Positions 27,180 to 37,591 of a stretch of 64,000 nucleotides of DNA are shown piece by piece. Positions within the stretch are counted from its first letter, which is position 1. Each line of letters starts with the position of its first letter. Under the pieces are notes generated by a model. The model was not told where the DNA came from and ran no database searches. It saw only the letters and a list, made by a program, of their open reading frames with translations. The position numbers and the translations under genes are program-made. Source of the DNA: Polynucleobacter sp. TUM22923 (GTDB lineage Bacteria; Pseudomonadota; Gammaproteobacteria; Burkholderiales; Burkholderiaceae); contig NZ_AP027274.1 in assembly GCF_030295705.1 (NCBI RefSeq), positions 1,674,001 to 1,738,000 on the forward strand, in the 5' to 3' direction.

Positions 27180-27956
27180 ATGAATGACGGGCAGTTACTT
27201 CGCTATTCAAGGCATCTATTGCTAGATGAAATTGATGTGCAGGGGCAAGAGAGACTACTAGCCGCTCGCGTGCTGATTATTGGTGCAGGCGGCTTAGGTA
27301 GTGCGGCTGCGCCCTATTTAGCTGCTGCAGGCGTTGGAACAATAACATTAGTAGATCATGACCTAGTTGAATTGACTAATCTGCAACGTCAAATCATGCA
27401 TACCGAGCATTCTCTTGGGAAAAGTAAAGTAGATTCGGGAAAGCAGTTTCTATTAGGATTAAATTCTGAGCTAATCATTCACGCTATTCAAGAAAAAGCA
27501 TCTGAGGCTCTACTCAAATCACTGCTACCTAGCATCGATGTCGTATTAGATTGCACGGATAACTTTGCTACTCGCCAGATCATAAATGCAGCATGCTTTC
27601 ATCATCGAGTACCGCTAGTTTCTGGCTCAGCATTAAAGTTTGACGGACAACTCAATGTCTTTGATGCTCGAAACACAAAATCCCCTTGTTATGCCTGCCT
27701 ATTTTCACCTCAAGAGCAATTTGAAGAAGTGAATTGCTCTAGCATGGGAATCTTCTCTCCTTTAGTCGGCATCATTGGTGCCATGCAAGCCGCACAAGCC
27801 TTGCAATTACTTATTGGGTTTGGTCAGCCACTAGTTGGAAGAATGCTACTTTGGAATGCACACAATACGCAAATTGATGAAATTCGACTTACTCGAAATC
27901 CAGAGTGTCTAGTGTGCGGGAATGCAGAAACCCCTACTAAGTCATTCGGTAATTAA
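27180..27956 (+). CDS. moeB: MoeB/ThiF family adenylyltransferase
   Basis: E1-like enzyme that adenylates the C-terminal glycine of a sulfur-carrier protein (MoaD or ThiS). The 258-residue protein has RYSRHLLLDEIDVQGQE, the nucleotide loop IIGAGGLGSAAAPYLA, LTNLQRQI, DCTDNFATR and two CxxC pairs (CYAC and CLVC) binding zinc. Which carrier it serves cannot be settled here. Its stop overlaps the stop of the convergent ptsI in the tetranucleotide TTAA. Confidence 0.93.
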   Translation: MNDGQLLRYSRHLLLDEIDVQGQERLLAARVLIIGAGGLGSAAAPYLAAAGVGTITLVDHDLVELTNLQRQIMHTEHSLGKSKVDSGKQFLLGLNSELIIHAIQEKASEALLKSLLPSIDVVLDCTDNFATRQIINAACFHHRVPLVSGSALKFDGQLNVFDARNTKSPCYACLFSPQEQFEEVNCSSMGIFSPLVGIIGAMQAAQALQLLIGFGQPLVGRMLLWNAHNTQIDEIRLTRNPECLVCGNAETPTKSFGN

Positions 27957-29704
27957 GCCATCAAACTTTCTAAGGCAGCAGCCTGATCTTCTGGCTCTAT
28001 AGCCATCAAGAGTGCTGGAATTCGAGACTTCAACGCTGCGACGTCAGCCTTCAAAATTTCCCGCTTCACCAACAGTAATTGACTGAAGTGCATCGAGAAA
28101 TCTGTTAGGCCTAGACCCAATAATAATTTTGTCATCGAAGGGTCGCCAGCCATTTCCCCGCAGACTGCTACAGGGATATTTGCACGCTTTGCCTGATTAA
28201 TAATGTTGTAGAGTAAGTTCAGGATTGCAGGATGAAAGGGGTCGTACAGGTGTGCCACTGCATGATCTGATCGATCAATCGCTAACGTGTACTGAATCAA
28301 ATCATTTGTACCAATAGACAAAAAATCAAAACGATTGATAAACAAGGGAAGCACTAAAGCAGCCGCTGGAATTTCAATCATCGCGCCCACTTGAATATTT
28401 GGATTAAAAGCTTGCCCTCGTTGCAGTAGTTGCTGCTTCGCTTTTTCTATCAGGCGTAACGTCTCATCAATCTCTTTGACGTGGGCTAACATCGGAATCA
28501 TGATGCGTGCCTGGCCATAGGCTGAGGCACGCAGGATCGCCCTCAATTGTGTGAGGAAAATCTCTGGCTCAGTTAAGGACCAACGGATGGCCCGTAATCC
28601 CAATGGCGAAGTACCTGTTTTAGATAAATCAGAGCCTGCGCCTAGAGCCTTATCCGCACCCACATCGATCGTCCGAATATTGACAGGTAATCCGTGCATC
28701 AAATCTACCACCTGACGGTACTCTTGATACTGACGCTCTTCATCTGGGAGCGCTTGATTGCGATCCATAAATAAAAATTCAGAGCGAAATAAACCAACAC
28801 CAATAGCACCTAAATCAATCGCATGCGTCGCATCTTCTGGCAACTCAATATTGGCTAGTAATTTAATGGCTACATGATCCACTGTTTCAGTAGGTGATAA
28901 TTTGAGATCTTGCAACTTCTCAATTTCTGCTTCTGCTTTTGCTTGCAGAACTCGGTATTGGGCCAGTAATTGCTCATCAGGAGCAACAACTACAACACCG
29001 TGTTCACCATCCACCACCAACCAGTCCCCATGACGAATCATCTCGCTAGCGTGGCGCACGCCTACTACCGCAGGTATTTCCATGCTTCTCGCAACAATTG
29101 CAGTATGCGATGTTTTGCCGCCTAGATCAGTTACAAAACCCGTAAAAGCATGCTCTTTAAATCGCAACATATCGTGTGGTGCGATGTCATGGGCAACAAT
29201 AATAGAATCTACGCCCACATCTCTTAAAGATGGTGGCTCCTTGCTCTCTAGATTCTCTTTCTTTTGTGCGCTGAGGGCCTTGAGGACACGCTCTGCTACC
29301 TGACGAATATCATTCGCCCGCTCTTTGAGGTAGGTGTCCTCAATCTCTGAAAACTGTTCCAAAAGATCATTGAGTTCAGTAGTCAAAGCCCAGGCCGCAT
29401 TTAAACGTTGCGTCCGAATCAGCTTGAGCGGCTTCTCTGCCAATGCAGGGTCAGCTAAGATCATCCCGTGTACATCTAAAAATGCAGCCATTTCTTGCGG
29501 CGCATCTTTGGGCAACCCTTTGCGCAATTGGGCCAGCTCTAAATGCACTTGCTCAAAGGCGTCTAACAATCTTTTCGCCTCTGCCTCTTCTTGACCAACT
29601 TCAATCAAATAATGACTTACCTCTAATGCCGCACGAGAGATCAACACAGCTCTGCCAATAGCAATACCATTCGATACTGGAATTCCATGCAAAGCAAAAG
29701 TCAC
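27953..29704 (-). CDS. ptsI: Phosphoenolpyruvate-protein phosphotransferase (enzyme I)
   Basis: First phosphotransfer step of the PTS. The 583-residue protein carries the phospho-His200 in TDLGGKTSHTAIVAR, the PEP-binding segments LFRSEFLFMDR and GLRAIRWS, and the active Cys in VAVCGEMAGD. No EIIB or EIIC gene is near. With EIIA and HPr it resembles the incomplete PTS of betaproteobacteria, thought to regulate rather than carry sugar. It lies 2 bp after ptsH. Confidence 0.96.
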   Translation of the reverse strand: MTFALHGIPVSNGIAIGRAVLISRAALEVSHYLIEVGQEEAEAKRLLDAFEQVHLELAQLRKGLPKDAPQEMAAFLDVHGMILADPALAEKPLKLIRTQRLNAAWALTTELNDLLEQFSEIEDTYLKERANDIRQVAERVLKALSAQKKENLESKEPPSLRDVGVDSIIVAHDIAPHDMLRFKEHAFTGFVTDLGGKTSHTAIVARSMEIPAVVGVRHASEMIRHGDWLVVDGEHGVVVVAPDEQLLAQYRVLQAKAEAEIEKLQDLKLSPTETVDHVAIKLLANIELPEDATHAIDLGAIGVGLFRSEFLFMDRNQALPDEERQYQEYRQVVDLMHGLPVNIRTIDVGADKALGAGSDLSKTGTSPLGLRAIRWSLTEPEIFLTQLRAILRASAYGQARIMIPMLAHVKEIDETLRLIEKAKQQLLQRGQAFNPNIQVGAMIEIPAAALVLPLFINRFDFLSIGTNDLIQYTLAIDRSDHAVAHLYDPFHPAILNLLYNIINQAKRANIPVAVCGEMAGDPSMTKLLLGLGLTDFSMHFSQLLLVKREILKADVAALKSRIPALLMAIEPEDQAAALESLMA

Positions 29705-29706
29705 TA

Positions 29707-29976
29707 TTATTCGCCCTCACCAAATCGATTATTAATAAGCTCAGTTAATGCTGTCATTGCCTCATCTGCTTGATCGCCGATGGTCTCTAAGGTAACTGTG
29801 CTGCCGATACCAGCAGCAAGCATCATCACACCCATGATGCTCTTAGCGTTAATTTGGCGACCGTTTCGAGACAACAAAATTTCACAGGGAAATGCTGCTG
29901 CCAGTTGCGATAATTTCGCAGAAGCGCGAGCATGCAAACCTAGTTTATTAATAATTTCTATTTCTATAACCGGCAT
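29707..29976 (-). CDS. ptsH: Phosphocarrier protein HPr
   Basis: An 89-residue HPr with phospho-His15 in GLHARAS and regulatory Ser46 in NAKSIMGV, both at the standard positions, so both enzyme I phosphorylation and HPr kinase control are possible. It is sandwiched between the EIIA and enzyme I genes with gaps of 8 and 2 bp. Confidence 0.97.
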   Translation of the reverse strand: MPVIEIEIINKLGLHARASAKLSQLAAAFPCEILLSRNGRQINAKSIMGVMMLAAGIGSTVTLETIGDQADEAMTALTELINNRFGEGE

Positions 29977-29984
29977 AGTGACTA

Positions 29985-30419
29985 TTATTTCTCCGTAGTT
30001 ACTTGATGGGCTTTACTACCTAGACGCAAGATTCCATTCTGGCCACCTTGGAGCGCCTTCTGTGCAAGCTCCTCCAGACCCTCACTACGATGAGAGATGC
30101 AGCGCATTAGCATTGGCAGATTTAATCCGGCCAATACAATAACCGGGGACTTCAATCCCGATAGAGGACCCAATGCCTCTAGTTTAGAAGCGACATTGGC
30201 AGGTGTGGCGCCCATGACATCCGTCAAAATCAACAAGCCCTTGCCGGTATCAACACCATATGCGGCTTTTAAAACACGATCAAAGCTTGCCTTAGTATCT
30301 TCATACGGCGGAATATCTACAGCCCTCACTCCTTCAGGCAACAAACCAAATATATGCTCCGCAAATCCCAGCATGGCATTTGCTACCGGAGTGTGAGCAA
30401 CAATGATGATTCCAACCAT
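29985..30419 (-). CDS. PTS EIIA component, mannose family
   Basis: A 144-residue EIIA(Man)-type protein: MVGIIIVAHTPVANAML contains the phospho-His9, followed by ILTDVMGATPANVAS and VLAGLNLPMLMR, all typical. No transport subunits accompany it, so it is likely a regulatory phosphate acceptor from HPr. It begins 2 bp after gshB on the same strand. Confidence 0.94.
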   Translation of the reverse strand: MVGIIIVAHTPVANAMLGFAEHIFGLLPEGVRAVDIPPYEDTKASFDRVLKAAYGVDTGKGLLILTDVMGATPANVASKLEALGPLSGLKSPVIVLAGLNLPMLMRCISHRSEGLEELAQKALQGGQNGILRLGSKAHQVTTEK

Positions 30420-30421
30420 GT

Positions 30422-31363
30422 TTAATTCAATGCCTTTTCAAGCGCTTTGAGCCAAAACTGGGGGACGTCAAATCCAGTCTGCTCGGTAATTTCTACAAAA
30501 CAAGTAGGACTCGTTACATTAATTTCGGTGACATACCCACCAATTAAATCCAATCCCACCAAAAATAAGCCCCGCTCATTCAGTATAGGTGCCAAACGCT
30601 CTGCAACCGTTCTTTCAGGCTCTGTCAAAGCCATTGCAACACCCTTACCACCAGCAGCTAAATTACCCCGAATTTCACTGCCTTGTGGAATACGCGCCAG
30701 AGAAAAAGGGATCACTTCGCCACCGATTAATAGAACCCGCTTATCACCTTGAGAAATCTCAGGCAAGAAACGCTGAATCATCAAAGTTCGGGCGCCGTTC
30801 TCACCCAAAGTCTCAACAATACTGGCCAAGTTCAAGCCGTCTGGCCCCACCCTAAAAATGCCCATGCCGCCCATGCCATCTAAGGGCTTAATCACAATGT
30901 CGCGGTACTCATTATGAAAAGCACTAATGGCACTTAGTTCGCGTGTCACTAGCGTTGGGGGAATAAGCTCGGGAAACTCAGTAATGGAAAGCTTTTCAGA
31001 ATGATCACGCACTGCTTGTGGATGATTTATGACTCTTGCACCCTGTCGCACCGCGGCGGATAGTAACCAGGTCGTATTTAAATATTCAATATCAAATGGG
31101 GGATCAGTGCGCATTAGCACTACTGCAAAAGTGTTGAGAGCGCGCCCCTCGATTGCCGCCAATTCAAACCATGATGTACTACTTGGCTTTATCTTAAGCG
31201 ACTGACAATCGGCAACCACTGAGTTACCTCTCCACAGCAGATTACGGCTTTCGCAAAACCACAATTGGTGACCAGCCTCCTGCGCCACACGCATCATGGC
31301 TAAGGTTGAGTCTTTGTTAACTTTAAAAGACTCTAATGGATCAGCAATAAAAAGTAGGTCCAT
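30422..31363 (-). CDS. gshB: Glutathione synthetase
   Basis: ATP-grasp enzyme joining gamma-glutamylcysteine and glycine. The 313-residue protein has LLFIADPLESFKVNKDST at the start, MRTDPPFDIEYLNTTW, KPLDGMGGMGIFR (the nucleotide loop) and LDLIGGYVTEINVTSP near the end, all family hallmarks. It lies 38 bp after gshA. Confidence 0.97.
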   Translation of the reverse strand: MDLLFIADPLESFKVNKDSTLAMMRVAQEAGHQLWFCESRNLLWRGNSVVADCQSLKIKPSSTSWFELAAIEGRALNTFAVVLMRTDPPFDIEYLNTTWLLSAAVRQGARVINHPQAVRDHSEKLSITEFPELIPPTLVTRELSAISAFHNEYRDIVIKPLDGMGGMGIFRVGPDGLNLASIVETLGENGARTLMIQRFLPEISQGDKRVLLIGGEVIPFSLARIPQGSEIRGNLAAGGKGVAMALTEPERTVAERLAPILNERGLFLVGLDLIGGYVTEINVTSPTCFVEITEQTGFDVPQFWLKALEKALN

Positions 31364-31401
31364 TTCGGTATCTTGGTATCTAAGTATCTAAATATAAAAA
31401 A

Positions 31402-32700
31402 TTAAGCAGATTCAGCATTAGGATCAGACCGCTCGAGCTCTAAGGAAGCTGCTAGCAATGCTAAACGCGCCACTACCCCATAAAGATAAAAACGATTTGG
31501 AGGAGCGCTACCGGGCTTGGCACCAAGATCAGGTATCGAATTCTGTTCAAATGCTAGCGGCACAAAATGCATACCAGGCGCGTTGAGATTTTCGTTAGGA
31601 CCGCGATCAGTGTGCACGCGATAGAAGCCACCAATAACGTAACGGTCAATCATATATACCACTGGCTCAGCTACCGCCTCATTAACCTTCTCAAAGGTAT
31701 AGACGCCCTCTTGAATTAATACATCGCTTACCTCAAGGCCCTCTTTAACTACACTCATCTTATTGCGGTCTTTGCGGTTTAGGCCTTTGAGCTGAGCAGG
31801 GTCGTTTACGACCATCACACCCATACCGTAGGTTCCAGCATCCGCCTTAACCACGACATACGGCTTTTCTTTAATCCCGTACTCACGGTATTTCTTGGCT
31901 GTTTTTTTAAGTATTTGCTCAACCGCAGTTTGTAACTCTTCTTCGCCCTTGCGCTCATGAAAGTTCACATTCGAGCAGCTATTGAAATAAGGGTTAATCA
32001 TCCAAGGATCAATGTCTACTAACTTCGCAAACTTTTTAGCCACTTCATCGTATGCAGCAAAATGCGCTGACTTACGACGAATGTGCCAACCGGCATGAAG
32101 CCCTGGCAAAAGGTACTGCTCATGCAAATTTTCAAGGATCGGAGGAATGCCCGCGGATAAATCGTTATTGAGCAAAATGGAACATGGATCAAAATCCTTC
32201 AAACCAAGGCGCTGTTTTTTCAGGCCCAACCGAGATAAAGGCTCCATCAACAGCCGACTGCCATCTGGCAAATCAATCCATGTTGGTTTCTTAATCTCAT
32301 CAGATAGCGTACCGAATCGAACATTGAGTCCCGCTTGTCGCAATATCGATGACAGACGCGCAATATTCTGTAAATAGAATGTGTTGCGAGTATGTCGCTC
32401 TGGTATCAACAATAAATTTTTTGCTTCAGGACAAATCTTCTCAATCGCTGCCATTGCAGCCTGAACTGCTAAGGGCAACATTTGCGGTGAAAGATTATTA
32501 AAGCCACCCGGGAAGAGATTGGTATCAACTGGTGCAAGCTTAAAGCCCGCATTACGCAAGTCGACAGAACAGTAGAACGGCGGCGTATGCTCTTGCCATT
32601 CCAGCCTAAACCAGCGCTCAATCGTGGGGGTTGCTTCCAATACCTTCGATTCGAGTTCGAAGAGGGGGCCGCTAAGGGCGGTGATGAGATGTGGGACCAT
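31402..32700 (-). CDS. gshA: Glutamate-cysteine ligase, betaproteobacterial/acidithiobacillus type
   Basis: First step of glutathione synthesis. The 432-residue protein belongs to the GshA form seen in betaproteobacteria and Acidithiobacillus rather than the E. coli form: PFYCSVDLRNAGFKLAPVD, LFPGGFNNL, VVKADAGTYGMGVMVV (ATP-grasp-like) and LYGVVARLALLAASLELE. It precedes gshB directly, making a complete glutathione operon that continues into the regulatory PTS genes. Confidence 0.93.
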   Translation of the reverse strand: MVPHLITALSGPLFELESKVLEATPTIERWFRLEWQEHTPPFYCSVDLRNAGFKLAPVDTNLFPGGFNNLSPQMLPLAVQAAMAAIEKICPEAKNLLLIPERHTRNTFYLQNIARLSSILRQAGLNVRFGTLSDEIKKPTWIDLPDGSRLLMEPLSRLGLKKQRLGLKDFDPCSILLNNDLSAGIPPILENLHEQYLLPGLHAGWHIRRKSAHFAAYDEVAKKFAKLVDIDPWMINPYFNSCSNVNFHERKGEEELQTAVEQILKKTAKKYREYGIKEKPYVVVKADAGTYGMGVMVVNDPAQLKGLNRKDRNKMSVVKEGLEVSDVLIQEGVYTFEKVNEAVAEPVVYMIDRYVIGGFYRVHTDRGPNENLNAPGMHFVPLAFEQNSIPDLGAKPGSAPPNRFYLYGVVARLALLAASLELERSDPNAESA

Positions 32701-32719
32701 TCACCATTGTAAGATTTTT

Positions 32720-32751
32720 AAAAGAAAGACGCGGAATCCGAGGATTCCGCG
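32720..32751 (-). terminator. Intrinsic terminator of amtB
   Basis: A perfect 9-bp stem CGCGGAATC (32730-32738) and GATTCCGCG (32743-32751) around a 4-nt loop, followed on the minus strand by a T-rich tract (TCTTTCTTTT). A second hairpin, ACTAGGC (32759-32765) with GCCTAGT (32780-32786), lies between it and the amtB stop. It separates the nitrogen operon from gshA downstream. Confidence 0.9.
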
Positions 32752-32804
32752 CTTAAAAACTAGGCAACCAAGCTAGGTCGCCTAGTGAGGGCTAAATCTA
32801 CAGA

Positions 32805-34259
32805 TTAGGACTCGTATGCAGTCTCACCATGTGAACTGATATCCAAGCCTTCGCGCTCTTCATCTTCCTTAACGCGCAAACCAATAACGATATCGACCAA
32901 TTTGAAGGCAATGAAAGAGACTACGCCAGACCAGATTACGGTAGTAATCACGCCTTGACTCTGAATCCATAATTGGCTAGCAATAGAGTAATCAGGTGAA
33001 GCAGCATCGGCTACGTAATCCCAGATACCTGTGCCGCCCAAAGCTGGATCAGCAAAAACACCGGTCAACATTGCACCCAAAATACCGCCCACGCCATGCA
33101 CACCAAATACGTCCAAGCTGTCATCTGAACCCAACATTTTCTTAAGGCCAGTAACACCCCAGAGACAAACTACGCCAGCAGCAGCACCAATCGCTAGTGC
33201 ACCCATTGGGCCCACAAAGCCAGCAGCAGGCGTAATCGCAACTAAACCAGCTACGCAACCTGATGCACCGCCCAACATAGAAGGCTTGCCTTTAGTAACC
33301 CATTCAGCACATGACCAAGCTAAAACAGCAGCGGCAGTTGCCAATAGTGTGTTCACGAAAGCCAAAGCAGCCGAGCCATTTGCCTCTAACGCAGAACCTG
33401 CATTAAAACCAAACCAGCCGAACCACAAGAGTGAAGCACCAATCATCACAAATACTAAGTTATGTGGCTTCATGGCTTCTTTGCCGTAACCAAGACGTTT
33501 GCCAACCATAAATGATCCAACTAAGCCTGCAATCGCAGCGTTGATGTGAACAACAGTACCGCCAGCAAAGTCGAGAACACCTTTCTGCCACAACCAACCA
33601 GCACGAGCAGTGATTGCCTCGAGTGATGCAGCGTCTTTAATGTCATCAGGACCAGGCCAGAACCAAACCATATGAGCAATTGGTAAATAGCTGAATGTGA
33701 ACCAAATAATCATAAATACAATGATCGCGGAAAACTTTGCACGCTCAGCAAATGAACCAATGATGAGACAGCAAGTAATCGTTGCAAACGCTGCTTGAAA
33801 AGACATAAATACAAATTCAGGGATCACGATACCTTTACTAAAGGTTGCGGCCACTGAGTCTGGAGTAATACCCGCCAAGAACAAACGATCTAGTCCGCCG
33901 ATAAATGCACTACCTTCTGTAAATGCAAAGCTGTATCCATAAATAGCCCAGAGCACTGTAATTAGTGAGAACCCAAACATGCACTGCACTAATACAGAAA
34001 GGATGTTCTTGCTACGTGTTAAGCCACCGTAGAACAATGCCAAACCAGGCAATGTCATTAGAATAACCAACGCGGTGCAAAGTAGCATCCAAGCTGTGTC
34101 AGCCTTGTTTGGCACTAGTGCAGGTGCAACAGCTGCAGCCGCTGCAACAGCTGTGGCAGCTTGCTGAGCAAAAGCTGGCGAAGCTACCAACATTGAGGTT
34201 GCACCAATGGCTAAGGCCATTGCGCTTCCTGCTAGGAGTTTTTTCATCCAAGTTAACAT
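32805..34259 (-). CDS. amtB: Ammonium transporter
   Basis: Amt-family channel of 484 residues from ATG 34259 (MLTWMKKLLAG), with AGAGG ahead of it. It has a signal peptide (cleaved near AFA, residue 31) and eleven membrane helices. The twin pore histidines lie in VVHINAAIAG and FGVHGVGGILGAM; AWMLLCTALVILMTLPGLALFYGG is the first core helix. The earlier ATG at 34391 lies inside glnK. It is coupled to glnK, whose product blocks the channel when nitrogen is plentiful. Confidence 0.96.
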   Translation of the reverse strand: MLTWMKKLLAGSAMALAIGATSMLVASPAFAQQAATAVAAAAAVAPALVPNKADTAWMLLCTALVILMTLPGLALFYGGLTRSKNILSVLVQCMFGFSLITVLWAIYGYSFAFTEGSAFIGGLDRLFLAGITPDSVAATFSKGIVIPEFVFMSFQAAFATITCCLIIGSFAERAKFSAIIVFMIIWFTFSYLPIAHMVWFWPGPDDIKDAASLEAITARAGWLWQKGVLDFAGGTVVHINAAIAGLVGSFMVGKRLGYGKEAMKPHNLVFVMIGASLLWFGWFGFNAGSALEANGSAALAFVNTLLATAAAVLAWSCAEWVTKGKPSMLGGASGCVAGLVAITPAAGFVGPMGALAIGAAAGVVCLWGVTGLKKMLGSDDSLDVFGVHGVGGILGAMLTGVFADPALGGTGIWDYVADAASPDYSIASQLWIQSQGVITTVIWSGVVSFIAFKLVDIVIGLRVKEDEEREGLDISSHGETAYES

Positions 34260-34272
34260 TTTGAACCTCTCT

Positions 34273-35470
<1,198 letters not shown>

Positions 35471-35591
35471 GTGCTGCTCCTTGATATATGTAATGAAAAG
35501 GGATTGGAAATTTATTGCATAGACCGATTCTGAGACTTCAGTTTTTTTAGAAAGTGGCGACATGCACCTAAATAAGCGCTATGCTCAGTTT

Positions 35592-35611
35592 TGGTGCGTA
35601 TATATGCACCA
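35592..35611. promoter_or_regulatory. Palindromic operator candidate upstream of the torF-glnK-amtB operon
   Basis: TGGTGC (35592-35597) and GCACCA (35606-35611) flank TATATA-containing sequence, forming a 20-bp dyad with 9 of 10 pairs matched. It lies 122 bp upstream of the porin start within a 261-bp non-coding gap (35471-35731). The GCACC/GGTGC words resemble NtrC half-sites but in inverted order; reading outward, each arm forms a degenerate 17-bp NtrC-like site with flanking sequence. I found no GG-N10-GC sigma-54 promoter in the leader. Confidence 0.45.
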
Positions 35612-35646
35612 TTTCAGGTCATTTTCGTGAAATAGCTGCATTTTTG

Positions 35647-35661
35647 ATAGGTTTTACCTAT
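35647..35661. repeat. Short perfect inverted repeat
   Basis: ATAGGT and ACCTAT around TTT, followed by TTT on the plus strand. It lies in the gap between the porin operon and ubiK and could be an operator or a weak hairpin. The rest of the 261-bp gap holds no gene that I can see. Confidence 0.35.
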
Positions 35662-35731
35662 TTTGAGCACTACAACTTAAAATATTAAGTGTGTCTTTTA
35701 AGCAACTTTTTATAGAACGGTGATCAGAATC

Positions 35732-35986
35732 ATGCAAAAACCAGGCGAAATCCTAGAACAAATTCAGCGCATTGCTAGTGATATGCAAAGCAAAGTTGGC
35801 GATGCCATTCGAAACTCACCTGCACAGGAGATCGAAAAGAATGTGCGCGCCATGATGAGCCAGGGATTTCAGAAGATGGATTTAGTTACTCGTGAGGAAT
35901 TTGAATTGCAATCCCGAGTGCTCTCCAAAACCCGTGAAAAATTAGAGGCACTTGAAGCTAAAGTGGCCGCTTTAGAAAAGTCTTAA
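35732..35986 (+). CDS. ubiK: UbiK family ubiquinone accessory factor (BMFP)
   Basis: An 84-residue coiled-coil protein starting at ATG 35732 (MQKPGEILEQIQRIASDM). It has the amphipathic N-terminal helix and a C-terminal coiled coil (EEFELQSRVLSKTREKLEALEAKVAALE) of the YqiC/UbiK (DUF526) family, which binds membranes and assists aerobic ubiquinone synthesis in the Ubi complex. A GTG at 35720 is an alternative start. It converges with a lipoprotein gene across 14 bp. Confidence 0.92.
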   Translation: MQKPGEILEQIQRIASDMQSKVGDAIRNSPAQEIEKNVRAMMSQGFQKMDLVTREEFELQSRVLSKTREKLEALEAKVAALEKS

Positions 35987-36000
35987 GTTTTGATGCAGGA

Positions 36001-36588
36001 TTATTCTGGGCGGAACTCATCAAAGAAGTTTGAGTAAGCCTCTTCAGAGAAAAACTTTTTTGCCTCAACTCTTGCTGGTGCAGTGTGTAGTACCGAAATC
36101 TGATACACCCAAGCCCCTCTCTCTGGGGTGATTCTGGTGATCCATCGAACTCGCATAGAAGTCTCAATGGCGCCGGTAGAGGGAAACTCTAAAAAGTAAT
36201 CTTTGGTAACGATTTTTTGACGGCTGACAGTCTGATAGAAATCGTCTTTACTGACAGCATTGTCTAAGTTGACATTTGCTCTCTTAAAAAGGTTGTCTTG
36301 TAATTGCGCTAATAAATTGGGTAAGAACTCAACTTGGCTCTGATTCAGCTGCGTTGCACTCACTGAATAAATATCATCATCAATTTTTACCGCCTCCAAG
36401 GTTTGTGGTATTTCTTGACCTTGATAAGGAATTTTGCGATCTAATTTTTCTGGCTTTCCAGGAAATAATGCAGTGTAGTTTTCCTGAGGAGACTGCACGG
36501 TGCGCCAATCTAACTTTGGACTACAAGCCGTCAGAAGGAAAGTTGCTACTAGCGATGCAACGGCATAACTAACGATCCGCCTAGACAA
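36001..36588 (-). CDS. Uncharacterised lipoprotein downstream of lipA
   Basis: A 195-residue precursor with signal peptide and lipobox LTAC (Cys22). The mature domain contains the phrase [20 protein letters not shown], which recalls small envelope proteins that open with a FPGKP motif; beyond that I do not recognise it. It overlaps the 3' end of lipA by 8 bp, so it is probably translated from the lipB-lipA message. No catalytic motif is visible and no function can be assigned. Confidence 0.8.
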   Translation of the reverse strand: MSRRIVSYAVASLVATFLLTACSPKLDWRTVQSPQENYTALFPGKPEKLDRKIPYQGQEIPQTLEAVKIDDDIYSVSATQLNQSQVEFLPNLLAQLQDNLFKRANVNLDNAVSKDDFYQTVSRQKIVTKDYFLEFPSTGAIETSMRVRWITRITPERGAWVYQISVLHTAPARVEAKKFFSEEAYSNFFDEFRPE

Positions 36589-37591
36589 TCCCTACTCCGT
36601 GTGCCTGTTGATCTGCATGATAACTAGAGCGCACCATCGCGCCCACAGCAGCATGCGAGAAGCCCATGGCATAGGCCTCTGTTTCAAAATGCTTAAAAAC
36701 ATCTGGGTGGACATAACGCTTCACTGGAAGGTGATGTCCTGAGGGTGCCAAATATTGGCCAATCGTGAGCATATCAATCTGGTGCTCACGCATATCGCGC
36801 ATCACTGCCAAAATCTCTTCGTCGGTTTCGCCTAAACCCACCATCAAACCGCTCTTGGTAGGAATATGCGGAAAGCGTTCCTTAAAGTCTTTTAAGAGCT
36901 TTAAGGAGTGGCCGTAATCTGCACCTGGCCGAGCCTCTTTGTATAAACGTGGCACTGTCTCTAAATTGTGATTCATCACATCAGGCAAACCCGCCGGCGC
37001 ATGTTCACTAAAAATATCTAGTGCTTTATCTAGGCGTCCACGGAAATCGGGAACCAAAACCTCAATGCGGGTATTGGGGGATAGCGCTCTAGATTGAGAA
37101 ATGCAATCTACATAATGCATTGCTCCACCATCACGCAGGTCATCGCGATCCACACTAGTGATCACAACATAATTTAACTTGAGGGCAGCAATTGTGCGCG
37201 CTAAATTAGCAGGCTCTCTTGTATCCAAGGGATCAGGTCTACCGTGCCCAACATCACAAAATGGGCAGCGGCGCGTACATTTATCACCCATGATCATAAA
37301 AGTAGCAGTGCCCTTACCAAAACACTCGCCAATGTTAGGGCAGCTTGCTTCTTCGCAAACGGTAACTAATTCATTCTCACGCAGGATCTTTTTAATTTCA
37401 TTAAAACGTGAATTTCCTGAGGCAGCTTTTACCCGAATCCAGTCTGGCTTCTTCAGCACCTCATGCAAAGGAATAATCTTGATGGGGATGCGCGCCGTTT
37501 TTTCAGCGGACTTTTGCTTGCGCGTAGCGTCGTAATTAAGGTCCTGTCGCACGTTGGCAACAAGTTCGGGTTCGGGCTTAATAATGGTCAT
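36581..37591 (-). CDS. lipA: Lipoyl synthase
   Basis: Radical SAM enzyme inserting two sulfurs into octanoyl groups on lipoyl domains. The 336-residue protein has both clusters: auxiliary-cluster Cys79, Cys84 and Cys90 ([12 protein letters not shown]) and the radical-SAM Cys105, Cys109 and Cys112 (CTRRCPFC). The C-terminal VRSSYHAD contains the conserved Ser that ligates the auxiliary cluster. It overlaps lipB by 4 bp (ATGA). Confidence 0.97.
   Translation of the reverse strand: MTIIKPEPELVANVRQDLNYDATRKQKSAEKTARIPIKIIPLHEVLKKPDWIRVKAASGNSRFNEIKKILRENELVTVCEEASCPNIGECFGKGTATFMIMGDKCTRRCPFCDVGHGRPDPLDTREPANLARTIAALKLNYVVITSVDRDDLRDGGAMHYVDCISQSRALSPNTRIEVLVPDFRGRLDKALDIFSEHAPAGLPDVMNHNLETVPRLYKEARPGADYGHSLKLLKDFKERFPHIPTKSGLMVGLGETDEEILAVMRDMREHQIDMLTIGQYLAPSGHHLPVKRYVHPDVFKHFETEAYAMGFSHAAVGAMVRSSYHADQQAHGVGIV

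Noticed and set aside
35471..35590. A sigma-54 promoter for the porin-glnK-amtB operon
   Set aside because: I searched the minus-strand leader for GG-N10-GC and found only spacings of the wrong length.
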